Below are positions 1 through 6,045 of a stretch of DNA of 9,609 bases, piece after piece; positions within the stretch are counted from its first letter, which is position 1; every line of letters begins with the position of its first letter. Origin of the DNA: JTS-RE94 sp041750795 (lineage in GTDB: Bacteria; Planctomycetota; Planctomycetia; Pirellulales; PALSA-1355). Position numbers and translations under genes: made by a program. A model generated the notes under the pieces. It was not told the DNA's origin and did no database searches. It saw only the letters and a list, made by a program, of their open reading frames with translations. The DNA lies in the NCBI GenBank assembly GCA_041750795.1, contig JBGSYQ010000403.1, positions 1 through 9,609 of the forward strand. Reading direction: 5' to 3'.

Positions 1-1454
1 CGGTGTACGAGACGCGAACCAAGACGACGAACTTCACGGTCTGCAAGCCGGTTTACGAGACGCGGACCAAGGAGATCGCCTACACGGTCTCGAAGCCCGT
101 CTACGAAACGAAGACCTGCAACTACACGGTCTGCAAGCCGGTCTACGAGACCAAGACTTGCAACTACACCGTGATGAAGCCGGTCTACGAGACGCGAACC
201 AAGGAAGTCGCCTACACGGTCTGCAAGCCCGTGTACGAAACGCGGACGAAGAACATCTGCTATACGGTCTGCAAGCCGGTCTACGAGACTAAGACCCGCG
301 AGATCTGCTACACGGTCTGCAAGCCGGTCTACGAGACCAAAACCCGCGAGATTTGCTACACCGTGTGCAAGCCGGTTTGGGAAACCAAGACCCGCGAAAT
401 CTGCTACACCGTCTGCAAGCCGGTATGGGAAACCAAGACCCGCGAGATCTGCTACACGGTCTGCAAGCCGGTCTACGAGACCAAGACCCGCGAAATCTGC
501 TACACGGTCTGCAAGCCGGTCTATGAGACCAAGACCCGCGAGATCTGCTACACCGTTTGCAAGCCGGTTTGGGAAACCAAGACCCGCGAGATTTGCTATA
601 CGGTCTGCAAGCCGGTCTACGAGACCAAGACCCGCGAAATCTGCTACAACGTTTGCAAGCCCGTCTATGAGACCCGGGAACGTTGCGTGAATTACTCGGT
701 CTGCAAGCCGGTTCATTATACGAAGACGGTGACGGAATGCTGCGGTCACTGGGAAACGAAAGTTTCCTGCTGCCCGGGCCCGGTGGTGTGCCGCAAGGTT
801 CAATCGCCTGGCTGCTGGACCTGGGACCCTTGCTGCTGCCGCTGCGTGTACAAGCCCGGCTGCTGCCGCACGGAACAAGTCCAATGCCCGCCGATCAAGG
901 TGTGCAAGAAGGTCTGGGTTCCGGAAGTCCGCGAGCGTCAGATCAACTGTGTGAAGTACGTGCGTGAGACGCACACCAAGAAGGTGCCCTACACGGTCTG
1001 CCACATGACGACCGAAAAGCGGGTCAAGACCTGCAACTACACGGTGTGCCGGATGGTGCCCGAGAAGCGGGTCAAGACCTGCTGCTATAAGGTCTGCCAC
1101 ATGGTTCCGGAAAAGCGTGTGAAGACCTGCACCTACAAGGTCTGCCACATGGTGCCCGAGAAGCGGGTCAAGACTTGCAACTACACGGTGTGCCGCATGG
1201 TGCCCGAGAAGCGCGTCAAGACTTGCCAGTACACGGTCTGCCGCATGGTGGCCGAGAAGTGCGTGAAGAAAGTTCCGTATACGATCTGCAAGCCGGTGCA
1301 CGAGACGAAGACCATCCAGGTCACCCGTTGCGTGCCCAAGAAGGTTGCCTATACGGTGACGCGTTGCTGCCCGAAGGTGGTTTGCAAGCAGGTTCCGGTA
1401 ACGGTCTGCTGCCCGGTTCCGAGTTGCGAACCGAGCTGCGGCTGCGGCGGCTAA
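1..1454 (+). CDS. YTV-repeat, cysteine-rich planctomycete surface protein (5' end missing)
   Basis: The frame is open from the first base, and the first GTG (position 3) is only the valine of a KPVYETRT repeat, so the start and any signal peptide lie outside the window. The visible 483 residues hold three parts. Residues 1-236 are 15 tandem units of consensus KPVYETKTREICYTVC (16 residues; two units have 14). Residues about 237-333 are a non-repetitive core very rich in Cys, with CC and CCC clusters. Residues 334-429 are six units of consensus MVPEKRVKTCNYTVCR, and a Cys/Pro tail ends in CGCGG. The YTVC signature identifies the YTV repeat family, known from planctomycetes and reported from Rhodopirellula cell-wall material (from memory). 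A disulfide-linked structural protein outside the cytoplasm is inferred. A strong terminator follows, so this is the last gene of its unit. The family call is firm; the role is not proven. Confidence 0.9.
   Translation, partial: VYETRTKTTNFTVCKPVYETRTKEIAYTVSKPVYETKTCNYTVCKPVYETKTCNYTVMKPVYETRTKEVAYTVCKPVYETRTKNICYTVCKPVYETKTREICYTVCKPVYETKTREICYTVCKPVWETKTREICYTVCKPVWETKTREICYTVCKPVYETKTREICYTVCKPVYETKTREICYTVCKPVWETKTREICYTVCKPVYETKTREICYNVCKPVYETRERCVNYSVCKPVHYTKTVTECCGHWETKVSCCPGPVVCRKVQSPGCWTWDPCCCRCVYKPGCCRTEQVQCPPIKVCKKVWVPEVRERQINCVKYVRETHTKKVPYTVCHMTTEKRVKTCNYTVCRMVPEKRVKTCCYKVCHMVPEKRVKTCTYKVCHMVPEKRVKTCNYTVCRMVPEKRVKTCQYTVCRMVAEKCVKKVPYTICKPVHETKTIQVTRCVPKKVAYTVTRCCPKVVCKQVPVTVCCPVPSCEPSCGCGG
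3..710 (+). repeat. Tandem array 1: 15 units of about 48 bp inside the YTV gene
   Basis: Thirteen 48-bp units and two 42-bp units run head to tail, each encoding V(Y/W)ETKTREICYTVCKP or a variant. Units 7-14 are nearly identical at DNA level, including silent positions, which points to recent copy-number change. Units 1-6 and 15 are more diverged. In units 7-14 the second residue runs Y-Y-W-W-Y-Y-W-Y, suggesting that blocks of several units, not only single ones, were duplicated. Confidence 0.93.
1002..1289 (+). repeat. Tandem array 2: six 48-bp units inside the YTV gene
   Basis: Six units of exactly 48 bp encode (H/R)MVPEKRVKTCxYxVC, two cysteines in most units. The unit length and the C-terminal YTVC half match array 1, but the N-terminal half (VPEKRVKTC in place of VYETKTREIC) is different. 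The last unit, reading MVAEKCVKKVPYTIC, is diverged and leads back into a KPVHETKT segment of the array-1 type. Confidence 0.92.
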
Positions 1455-1516
1455 CGCGAGAGAGCGTGCGAAGGGGTCTTCTTCTGACGGAATTCAGGAG
1501 AAGGTCTGGTCAACAT

Positions 1517-1556
1517 CGGCGGCCCGGTCCAACGTGGACCGGGCCGCTGTTTTTTT
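1517..1556 (+). terminator. Rho-independent terminator of the YTV gene
   Basis: Arms at 1517-1530 and 1536-1549 form a 14-bp stem: 12 perfect pairs (GCGGCCCGGTCC with its complement), then one G-U and one more G-C pair. The loop is AACGT, and seven T residues follow at 1550-1556. It sits 63 nt after the TAA of the YTV gene. The T-run is on the + strand only, so it does not serve the minus-strand genes to the right. Confidence 0.92.
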
Positions 1557-1640
1557 GTTGACGTAGCGAAGCCCCGGTCAAAGCAGCGTCGGACCGGAGC
1601 TCGCCAGAGTTACGAGATGCCCAACGCAGACTTCAGGCAA

Positions 1641-1883
1641 TCATCGATTTGGCGACTCGTAGTTGGCGGCGTGCTCCCAGTCCTCAGGAGCCAGATCCGC
1701 CAGTAGGGCCGACATGTCTCGAACCGCGTCGCGCTCATCGCCCAACAAGGCGCTAATACGCTCGTACACTTCAGCGCTGACGAGCACATACGCTTTCTTG
1801 GTGACAGGATCAATCACGTCCACCGGTCCGTCAGGAGCGGCCGCAAGTGCTTGCCGGAGCTCGGGAGATATTTCAGGTGTCAC
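1641..1883 (-). CDS. Small antitoxin-like protein (planctomycete hypothetical)
   Basis: This 80-residue acidic protein carries the pattern SPELRQAL (residues 6-13) followed by PVDVIDPVTKKAYVLVSAEVYERI (about 20-43) and a charged C-terminal tail. Short proteins of this shape (DPxTxxxYVLVxAxxYERL) are common in planctomycetes, often as the first gene before a MazF/PemK-like toxin, so an antitoxin-like role is inferred from memory of that family. No toxin gene follows: only 84 bp separate its stop from the terminator of the convergent YTV gene. I chose GTG at 1883 because AAGGG lies 7 nt upstream and the family's conserved part begins just after it. A second GTG at 1967 overlaps the stop of the upstream DUF1801 gene as GTGA and would add 28 residues. 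Confidence 0.62.
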   Translation of the reverse strand: MTPEISPELRQALAAAPDGPVDVIDPVTKKAYVLVSAEVYERISALLGDERDAVRDMSALLADLAPEDWEHAANYESPNR

Positions 1884-1890
1884 CGATTTA

Positions 1891-1908
1891 CCCTTTTCTT
1901 CGATTATA
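1891..1908 (-). promoter_or_regulatory. Possible -10 element and ribosome binding site of the antitoxin-like gene
   Basis: On the minus strand a perfect TATAAT (1908-1903), preceded by GC, is followed by AAGAAAAGGG (1900-1891) and then the GTG at 1883. The best -35 at a 17-nt spacing is TGGCTC (1931-1926), matching the consensus in only three positions. If used, transcription would start near 1896 and give a very short leader that still includes the AAGGG. This would let the small gene be made apart from the DUF1801 gene upstream. The call is tentative. Confidence 0.35.
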
Positions 1909-1963
1909 GCGCCAATCCGGTCCAGGAGCCACAATAAAGTGGAAACGACATACGGCGAGCCGT

Positions 1964-2944
1964 TCACAATCGTTCGCCGGGCAACGCGGCGGCCTGCTTC
2001 ACCCACATCGTCAACTGCGTCTCATCGAGTTCGTCCTCGTGGAGATCGAGGTAGCGCACTTCCTTCTGCTTCGACTCGCCGGGCGGAATGGGCCGCAGCG
2101 ACGTGCCACGGAAGAACGTCACCTTGACGTAGCGAGTAAAGACGTGGAACGCCAGGAACCAGCCCTGGTCCTCGACGCCATAGAAGGGCGTGTTCCACTT
2201 CACGGCCTTGCGCAAGTTGGGCACGGAGCGCACGATGAGCGCGTCGAGACGGCGCCCGACGTCGCGCTTCCACCCCGGCATCGCCGCGATGTACTTCTGC
2301 ACCGGCGCGTCCCCCTCGCCCTTGGCGATTTGCGGATTGCCGCCGGAGAGCAGCACGACCTTCTCGCCGTTTCGCGCCTTGGTCGGCTTCGTCTCTTTCG
2401 AACCAGCCTTGACCTTTGCACGTGGGGACTGCGCACCTGGCTTTCGCGGGGCCTGGGACTTTGACTCGCTGGACCGGAGATTTTCCGCGACTGCGGCCCG
2501 GATCAAGGCCTGGAATGCCTCGGCATCGAGCGACTCTCCCTCCCGGATGTCGATCGCGCGGCGCGTGTTTCCTTCGAGGCTGGCGTTGAAGAGCCGCCGA
2601 GGATCCTCTAACGCAGCGCCCCGTGCGAAGGTCAGTTTCACCACCTGTTTGTAGGTCTCGCCCGTGCAGACGATCCCGCCATGCGACCAGACTGGCACGC
2701 CCGCCGGGTTCGTGGGCTTTTGCCATTTGCAATCCTCCACGATGTCCGGGTCCGCCTCGTGAATCAGACGGCGAACTTCCGCCAACATCTCCCCGCGCCA
2801 TCCACCCACCGCGAGAATCCGCCGCTCGACAAGCCGCGACGCGTCGACCACGCGCGACGGACGCTTGGCCGCCTTCGTTACGGGCCGCCTGGCGGGAGCA
2901 TTCTTTGTATCCTTCGCTGACTTCTTGGACGACTTGCCGGGCAT
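1964..2944 (-). CDS. Protein with two tandem DUF1801 (YdhG-like) domains
   Basis: The product has 326 residues. A Lys/Ala/Arg-rich tail (residues 1-37) precedes a first DUF1801 domain at about 40-156, with the typical EDCKWQKP (70-77) and KLTFARGAAL (103-112). A basic Pro/Lys linker follows (157-195), then a second domain at about 210-320 with YIAAMPGW (218-225), KAVKWNTPFYG (246-256) and KVTFFRGTSL (274-283). DUF1801 proteins are small, usually single-domain and of unknown biochemical role, with an iron-chaperone-like fold suggested for some; no catalytic residues can be named. The ATG at 2944 is chosen because GGAG lies 8 nt upstream; the frame stays open to 3067, but earlier ATGs lack such a site. 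The stop overlaps a possible GTG start of the next gene. The basic tail and linker might bind nucleic acid, which is speculation. Confidence 0.82.
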   Translation of the reverse strand: MPGKSSKKSAKDTKNAPARRPVTKAAKRPSRVVDASRLVERRILAVGGWRGEMLAEVRRLIHEADPDIVEDCKWQKPTNPAGVPVWSHGGIVCTGETYKQVVKLTFARGAALEDPRRLFNASLEGNTRRAIDIREGESLDAEAFQALIRAAVAENLRSSESKSQAPRKPGAQSPRAKVKAGSKETKPTKARNGEKVVLLSGGNPQIAKGEGDAPVQKYIAAMPGWKRDVGRRLDALIVRSVPNLRKAVKWNTPFYGVEDQGWFLAFHVFTRYVKVTFFRGTSLRPIPPGESKQKEVRYLDLHEDELDETQLTMWVKQAAALPGERL

Positions 2945-3063
2945 CGTGCTCACTCCAACGGAGGTACTCACTTGTTGTTCCAGCGTTGAGTTCGCGGGGG
3001 GAGGTTGCACAGAGTTTCTTGAATCCATCGCGCCACGAGGAAGTCCGTGGTTCCCATTGGAGG

Positions 3064-3315
3064 TCACGCTTGGTCCTGGCGTTCGACGCGCCCCGCTTTT
3101 CGTTCAATAATATAAACCAGCATTTCCCCGAGCGACTGGCACGCCGCGATTTCGTCGATGCGGCCGGGAAAAGGAGCTTTCAGGAGCTTCGCGACGACAG
3201 GCAACCAATCCCTGAGTAGAGCGGGATCGGGATCAAGTTCCTGCCGCGAAACGTTGTCTGTGCGCGGTAAGCCGAGGGATCCGCGCCGACGCCAGGGATT
3301 GGCAGTCCGTTGAAT
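3064..3315 (-). pseudogene. Possible gene remnant or unrecognised small ORF
   Basis: An open frame of 83 codons lies between an in-frame TGA (3318-3316) and a TGA at 3066-3064. It has no ATG or GTG near its upstream end; the only ATG is late, and TTG at about 3216 is a weak option. The part reading DPDPALLRDWLPVVAKLLKA and onward through IDEIAACQSLGEMLVYIIER has the hydrophobic and charged pattern of a folded, helical protein, unlike a chance frame. I do not recognise the family. It may be the C-terminal end of a gene whose beginning was lost or frameshifted, since the neighbouring minus frame upstream (about 3230-3340) is also open. It could equally be chance. Confidence 0.3.
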
Positions 3316-3438
3316 TCATCAACCGCCCGGTAGACTGAGGCTTGAAACAAAACTACTGCCAGCAACAGCCGACAACCATTCGTTCCACCCCCGCCGGGGC
3401 GGTGGGGAATGAAGATATGCTTTGCCGCGGAGGTGCAT

Positions 3439-3966
3439 ATGAGTCGAGTGAGCGTTGTCGCGTACGACGAACGATGGCCGCATGCATTCGCAGTGTCGTC
3501 AGAGGAAGTGTCTGCGGCCCTGAGGAGCAACCTGATCGAAATCCATCACATCGGCAGCACATCGATACCGGGCATCTACGCCAAGCCGATCATCGACATG
3601 CTCGCCGTCGTTCGAGACCTCACGGCCATCGACCAGAGGACGGATCGCATGGAATCTCTCGGATACGAGGCCATGGGCGAGTTCGGGATTCCCGGTCGAA
3701 GATACTTTCGTAGGAACGCCTCGAACGGCCAGCGAACCGAGCACGTCCACGCGTTCGTGGTAGGTTCCGTTGACGTCCTCCGGCACCTGGCCTTTCGGGA
3801 CTATCTTCGTGCGTTTCCGAAAATCGCGGATCGGTACTCCGACCTCAAACGAAGACTGGCTGCAGCAAACACCAACGATATCGACGCCTACATCCATGGA
3901 AAGAATGGCTTTATCAAGGAAGTCGAAGCAAGCGCGCTTGCGTGGCGCGAGGGGCACTCAGGTTAG
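3439..3966 (+). CDS. GrpB / UPF0157 family protein (nucleotidyltransferase-like fold)
   Basis: The 175-residue product matches the GrpB (UPF0157) family over its full length. It opens with VVAYDERWP (residues 6-14), then has the hallmark HHIGSTSIPG (36-45) and AKPIIDMLAVV (48-58). GIPGRRYFRR (83-92), TEHVHAF (100-106) and HLAFRDYLRAFP (116-127) follow, with DAYIHGKNGFI near the end. The GSTS and later Asp residues recall nucleotidyltransferase-fold enzymes, and the family is grouped with them, but its substrate is not settled. The ATG at 3439 is chosen because GGAGG lies 5 nt upstream (3429-3433) and the family begins with a short lead into YDxxWP; an ATG 30 nt earlier lacks this. It appears to be a single-gene unit, with about 300 bp to the next + strand gene. 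Family confidence is high, function low. Confidence 0.9.
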   Translation: MSRVSVVAYDERWPHAFAVSSEEVSAALRSNLIEIHHIGSTSIPGIYAKPIIDMLAVVRDLTAIDQRTDRMESLGYEAMGEFGIPGRRYFRRNASNGQRTEHVHAFVVGSVDVLRHLAFRDYLRAFPKIADRYSDLKRRLAAANTNDIDAYIHGKNGFIKEVEASALAWREGHSG

Positions 3967-4113
3967 ACACACGGGCAAATTGACGAGCCTCGCGACAGCA
4001 GTCTGCTAGCTGCCAACGGAGTTCCCTCGTGGCCTGTGAAGTTCATATGCAGAGTGCCGGTGGGCAATCCACGTGGCCGCTCGATGCTCGGGGAAAAAAA
4101 CTGCCCTTGCCAT
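3967..4113. other. Intergenic stretch after the GrpB gene
   Basis: I see no convincing gene here. A TTGACG at 3980-3985 has no -10 at a usable distance, and there is no stem followed by a T-run, so no terminator for the GrpB gene can be named. The stretch leads into the symmetric sequences before the padR-type gene. Confidence 0.5.
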
Positions 4114-4156
4114 GCCTCAAGCTCTGAGGTACAAGCCCGCCTCGAACTTTGAGGTA
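4114..4156. promoter_or_regulatory. Two near-identical dyads, candidate operator of the padR operon
   Basis: GCCTCAAGCTCTGAGGTA (4114-4131) and GCCTCGAACTTTGAGGTA (4139-4156) agree in 15 of 18 bases and start 25 bp apart. Each contains an inverted repeat (CCTCA/TGAGG in the first, CCTC/GAGG in the second). Paired dyads upstream of a PadR gene fit an autoregulatory operator, since PadR proteins bind dyads as dimers, but the sequence is not the ATGT/ACAT type known for the best-studied PadR sites. The link to this PadR protein is inferred. Confidence 0.4.
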
Positions 4157-4165
4157 TGGGGCAAG

Positions 4166-4248
4166 AGGCTGGAGGCTGGAGGAGCAAACAACGAATCGCC
4201 GACGTTTGCCCGTCCGTTCTTCTTCCTCCCTCCTCCAGCCTCCAGTCT
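4166..4248. repeat. Long inverted repeat (REP- or MITE-like) in the padR leader
   Basis: CTGGAGGCTGGAGGAG (4169-4184) is matched exactly by its reverse complement at 4230-4245, a 16-bp perfect stem. One G-U and two further pairs extend it to 4166-4248. Inside, GCAAAC (4184-4189) can pair with GTTTGC (4204-4209). Each arm is itself a repeat of CTGGAGG. The right arm ends 8-10 nt before the ribosome binding site of the padR-type gene. It could be an interspersed repetitive element, an RNA structure affecting translation, or both. No T-run follows, so it is not a standard terminator. Confidence 0.7.
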
Positions 4249-4268
4249 ACTGCCCGAGGCCCTTCCAC

Positions 4269-4628
4269 ATGCCGCCACGAAAATCCAACCCTGCGTTCTT
4301 AAACGGCGTGCCAGAGATGCTGCTGCTGGAGCTTTTGGCGCGGCGTCCCATGTACGGCTATGAACTGGTGCAGGCGATCAAGACGGCCACCGGCGGGCAG
4401 CTTGAGTTCGGCGAGGGCTGCGTCTATCCGATCCTGCACCGGCTGGAAGAGCAGGGCGTGCTCGTGTCGAGCCGCCAACTGGTCGGCGGGCGGCAGCGGT
4501 TCGTTTACGAAGTCACCGACCGCGGTCGCGGGCAACTGGCCGAGACCATCGGCGCGTGGCAGCGCGTCGTGGCGGCCATCGACCACGCTTTGCAAGGAGG
4601 CGAACGTGGACGCACGGCCGTGGCTTGA
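4269..4628 (+). CDS. PadR-family transcriptional regulator
   Basis: The 119-residue product has the PadR winged-helix pattern. PEMLLLELLARRPMYGYELV (about residues 15-34) is the first helix and start of the HTH, GEGCVYPILHRLEEQGVLVS (about 48-67) is the recognition helix and its lead-in, and FVYEVTDRGRGQL (about 78-90) is the wing and entry to the C-terminal dimer helix. PadR proteins are usually cytoplasmic dimeric repressors; the short C-terminus places this one in the small (s1/PadR-2) group. The ATG at 4269 has GAGG 9 nt upstream, and an earlier in-frame ATG at 4149 would translate the inverted repeat, so it is rejected. The gene overlaps the next by 23 nt. Two dyads and a long hairpin precede it and may mediate autoregulation. 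Confidence 0.93.
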   Translation: MPPRKSNPAFLNGVPEMLLLELLARRPMYGYELVQAIKTATGGQLEFGEGCVYPILHRLEEQGVLVSSRQLVGGRQRFVYEVTDRGRGQLAETIGAWQRVVAAIDHALQGGERGRTAVA

Positions 4629-5316
4629 GCAAGTGCGGCGCGAGCTGCGCCGACGGAAACTACCGCCGAAGTACGTGGAGCGGTTCCTGTCTGAGTTGTC
4701 TGATCACATCTTCGATTCTGTGGAGGATCCCATGAGCACGGATGCTAGAGATCTGCACAAGGCGGCCCATCACCTGGGCACGCCGCGAGAGATCGCCACT
4801 GCGGCAGCCAATGAGTATCGTCGCGGCCATTTCTGCCGGCGCCACCCGGTGTTGATGTTCGTCGTGCTGCCAATTGTCGTATTGCCGGTGGCCTGGGCCG
4901 CCAGCCTGATCGTCCTGTTGGCATTGGCCAAGGCGTTTGGCCTGGTGACGGGCGGAGCGGGCATTGGCGGCGCGGTCTATCGCTGGGCGGAAGTCAACGC
5001 CCAGGTCGTCATGTTGGCGGTGCTCGTCCTGCCGCTTTGCATTAGCGCGGCGCTGATTTGCCGCGCCGCGAGCAAGTCGGGGGTGAGTTGGAAGTGGATG
5101 CTGGCGGCCTGCTCGATCCTGGCGCTGATCGGCGGCACGGCGGTGGCAAACATGGTCCTGCCCGGCGTCATCACCCACGGCAACTCTTCCTTCGGCTTCG
5201 GCATTAGCGCGCATCCCAGCTACGCGCAGCTCTTGCAGTTTGCGGTGCCGTTGGCCATCTGCGGCTGGGCCATCTGGCGACAAACGAGCCAGGGACGCGG
5301 GCAACTCGCCCGTTGA
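4606..5316 (+). CDS. HAAS/DUF1700-like membrane protein co-encoded with PadR
   Basis: The 236-residue product starts at GTG 4606, with a strong AAGGAGG 5 nt upstream (4594-4600) inside the end of the padR gene; the frame is open further upstream but only as a shadow of padR. Residues 1-75 form a soluble helical domain: WLEQVRRELRRRKLPPKYVERFLSELSDHI, then HHLGTPREIATAAANEYRRG (55-74). This is the pattern of HAAS/DUF1700 domains, which often follow PadR genes. Four likely membrane segments follow at about 82-108, 131-152, 163-186 and 206-224. By analogy with PadR-membrane protein pairs it may sense or relay an envelope state, or act in permease control; no ligand can be named. The overlap implies translational coupling to padR. 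The domain call rests on pattern and context rather than a strict motif. Confidence 0.8.
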   Translation: MDARPWLEQVRRELRRRKLPPKYVERFLSELSDHIFDSVEDPMSTDARDLHKAAHHLGTPREIATAAANEYRRGHFCRRHPVLMFVVLPIVVLPVAWAASLIVLLALAKAFGLVTGGAGIGGAVYRWAEVNAQVVMLAVLVLPLCISAALICRAASKSGVSWKWMLAACSILALIGGTAVANMVLPGVITHGNSSFGFGISAHPSYAQLLQFAVPLAICGWAIWRQTSQGRGQLAR

Positions 5317-5349
5317 GTGTCGCGGGCAACGCAAGGCAAGCGGCAGACG

Positions 5350-5389
5350 GGCGTGGCACGGTTCGGTTTCGTTCGGCCCGTGCCACGCC
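5350..5389. terminator. Hairpin between convergent genes, possible two-way terminator
   Basis: GGCGTGGCACGG (5350-5361) pairs exactly with CCGTGCCACGCC (5378-5389) around a 16-nt loop. It lies in the 93-bp gap between the stops of the HAAS-type gene (+) and the CPBP protease gene (-), where a shared terminator is expected. No T-run follows on either strand, so it may only stabilise 3' ends or belong to a dispersed GGCACGG-type repeat. Confidence 0.55.
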
Positions 5390-5409
5390 TACGCGCGCTC
5401 GATCGGGCT

Positions 5410-6045
5410 TCATGCGGCATCTGCTGGCGACTCGGCATCCGAGAGATGGGCGGCACCTGTGGCCGGCTTTGACCAATGCGGCCGCAGCAGGAGGATCAGC
5501 GCGGCGAAGTCATAGGCCGCGTGCGTCACGACGGGCGTCAAAAGATTGCCGGTCGCATGGAGCAACCAGCCCAGGTAGACGCCGATCAAGCCCGCCAGCA
5601 GCGCATACATGAGAGAAATCGGATGAGCCGCGCCGAAGACCACGGCCGCAACCACGATGGCGAACCAATTCCAGCCGGTATACTGCACGATTCCGACTTG
5701 CAACACACCCCGAAACAGCAATTCTTCGGCCAGGCCGGCGGCCAGCGAAATCAGCGCGAGATCTGCCAGCGTGCATCCTCGCAAGAAGGGGACCAATTGC
5801 GTTTCAACAAGTTCGAACAGCGACCGCAATGGCCCGACAGGCCAGCGTTGCACCAGCATGAGGAGCACGACCATGGGCGCCGCGGCGATTACCCCCTGCA
5901 CTGCCGCCGCTGCCGTCCATGAGATTTGCGCAAGCGGCGGTTGATCCAGAAACCAGCCGGCGGCCAACGCGACAAGCGCCAGTCCGCCTTCGGTGACCAG
6001 GACCAGCATCAGCACGCTGCCACGAGTCATTGGTGCGGTGGCCAT
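5410..6045 (-). CDS. CPBP (CAAX/Abi) family intramembrane glutamic endopeptidase
   Basis: The 211-residue hydrophobic protein carries the three active-site motifs of the CPBP/Rce1 family. These are AEELLFRG (E107, E108, R112), FGAAH (F137, H141) and TPVVTHAAYDF (H175, D179). In this family the first Glu and the two His form the metal-independent catalytic centre inside the membrane; substrates in bacteria are mostly unknown, and roles in bacteriocin immunity or protein processing are known for a few members. Membrane segments are visible at about 10-30, 45-65, 93-105, 126-140, 145-163 and 172-187. The ATG at 6045 shares its A with the TGA of the upstream doxX-type gene (TGATG), so translation is likely coupled; a TTG one codon earlier and an ATG at 6030 are weaker choices. 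Length is usual for a minimal CPBP protein. Confidence 0.92.
   Translation of the reverse strand: MATAPMTRGSVLMLVLVTEGGLALVALAAGWFLDQPPLAQISWTAAAAVQGVIAAAPMVVLLMLVQRWPVGPLRSLFELVETQLVPFLRGCTLADLALISLAAGLAEELLFRGVLQVGIVQYTGWNWFAIVVAAVVFGAAHPISLMYALLAGLIGVYLGWLLHATGNLLTPVVTHAAYDFAALILLLRPHWSKPATGAAHLSDAESPADAA

Noticed and set aside
3..1289. CRISPR-like array from the regular 48-bp repeats
   Set aside because: The repeats are contiguous, coding and without unique spacers; they translate into protein repeats.
683..1561. Open plus-strand frames inside and after the YTV gene
   Set aside because: They are shadows of the repeat-coding frame, with repeated composition and no independent ribosome sites.
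2022..3107. A 361-codon minus frame overlapping the DUF1801 gene
   Set aside because: Arg/Gly-rich translation typical of a wrong frame in GC-rich DNA; the other minus frame carries two recognisable domains.
3385..3406. GC-rich hairpin before the GrpB gene as a terminator
   Set aside because: The stem is short and imperfect, and no T-run follows.
3180..3530. A 116-codon minus frame crossing into the GrpB gene
   Set aside because: Its start lies antisense inside the GrpB gene and no family is recognisable, although its 3' part may be linked to the possible remnant described above.
3980..4012. TTGACG with TAGCTG as a promoter for the padR-type gene
   Set aside because: The spacer is 21 bp, too long for a standard promoter.
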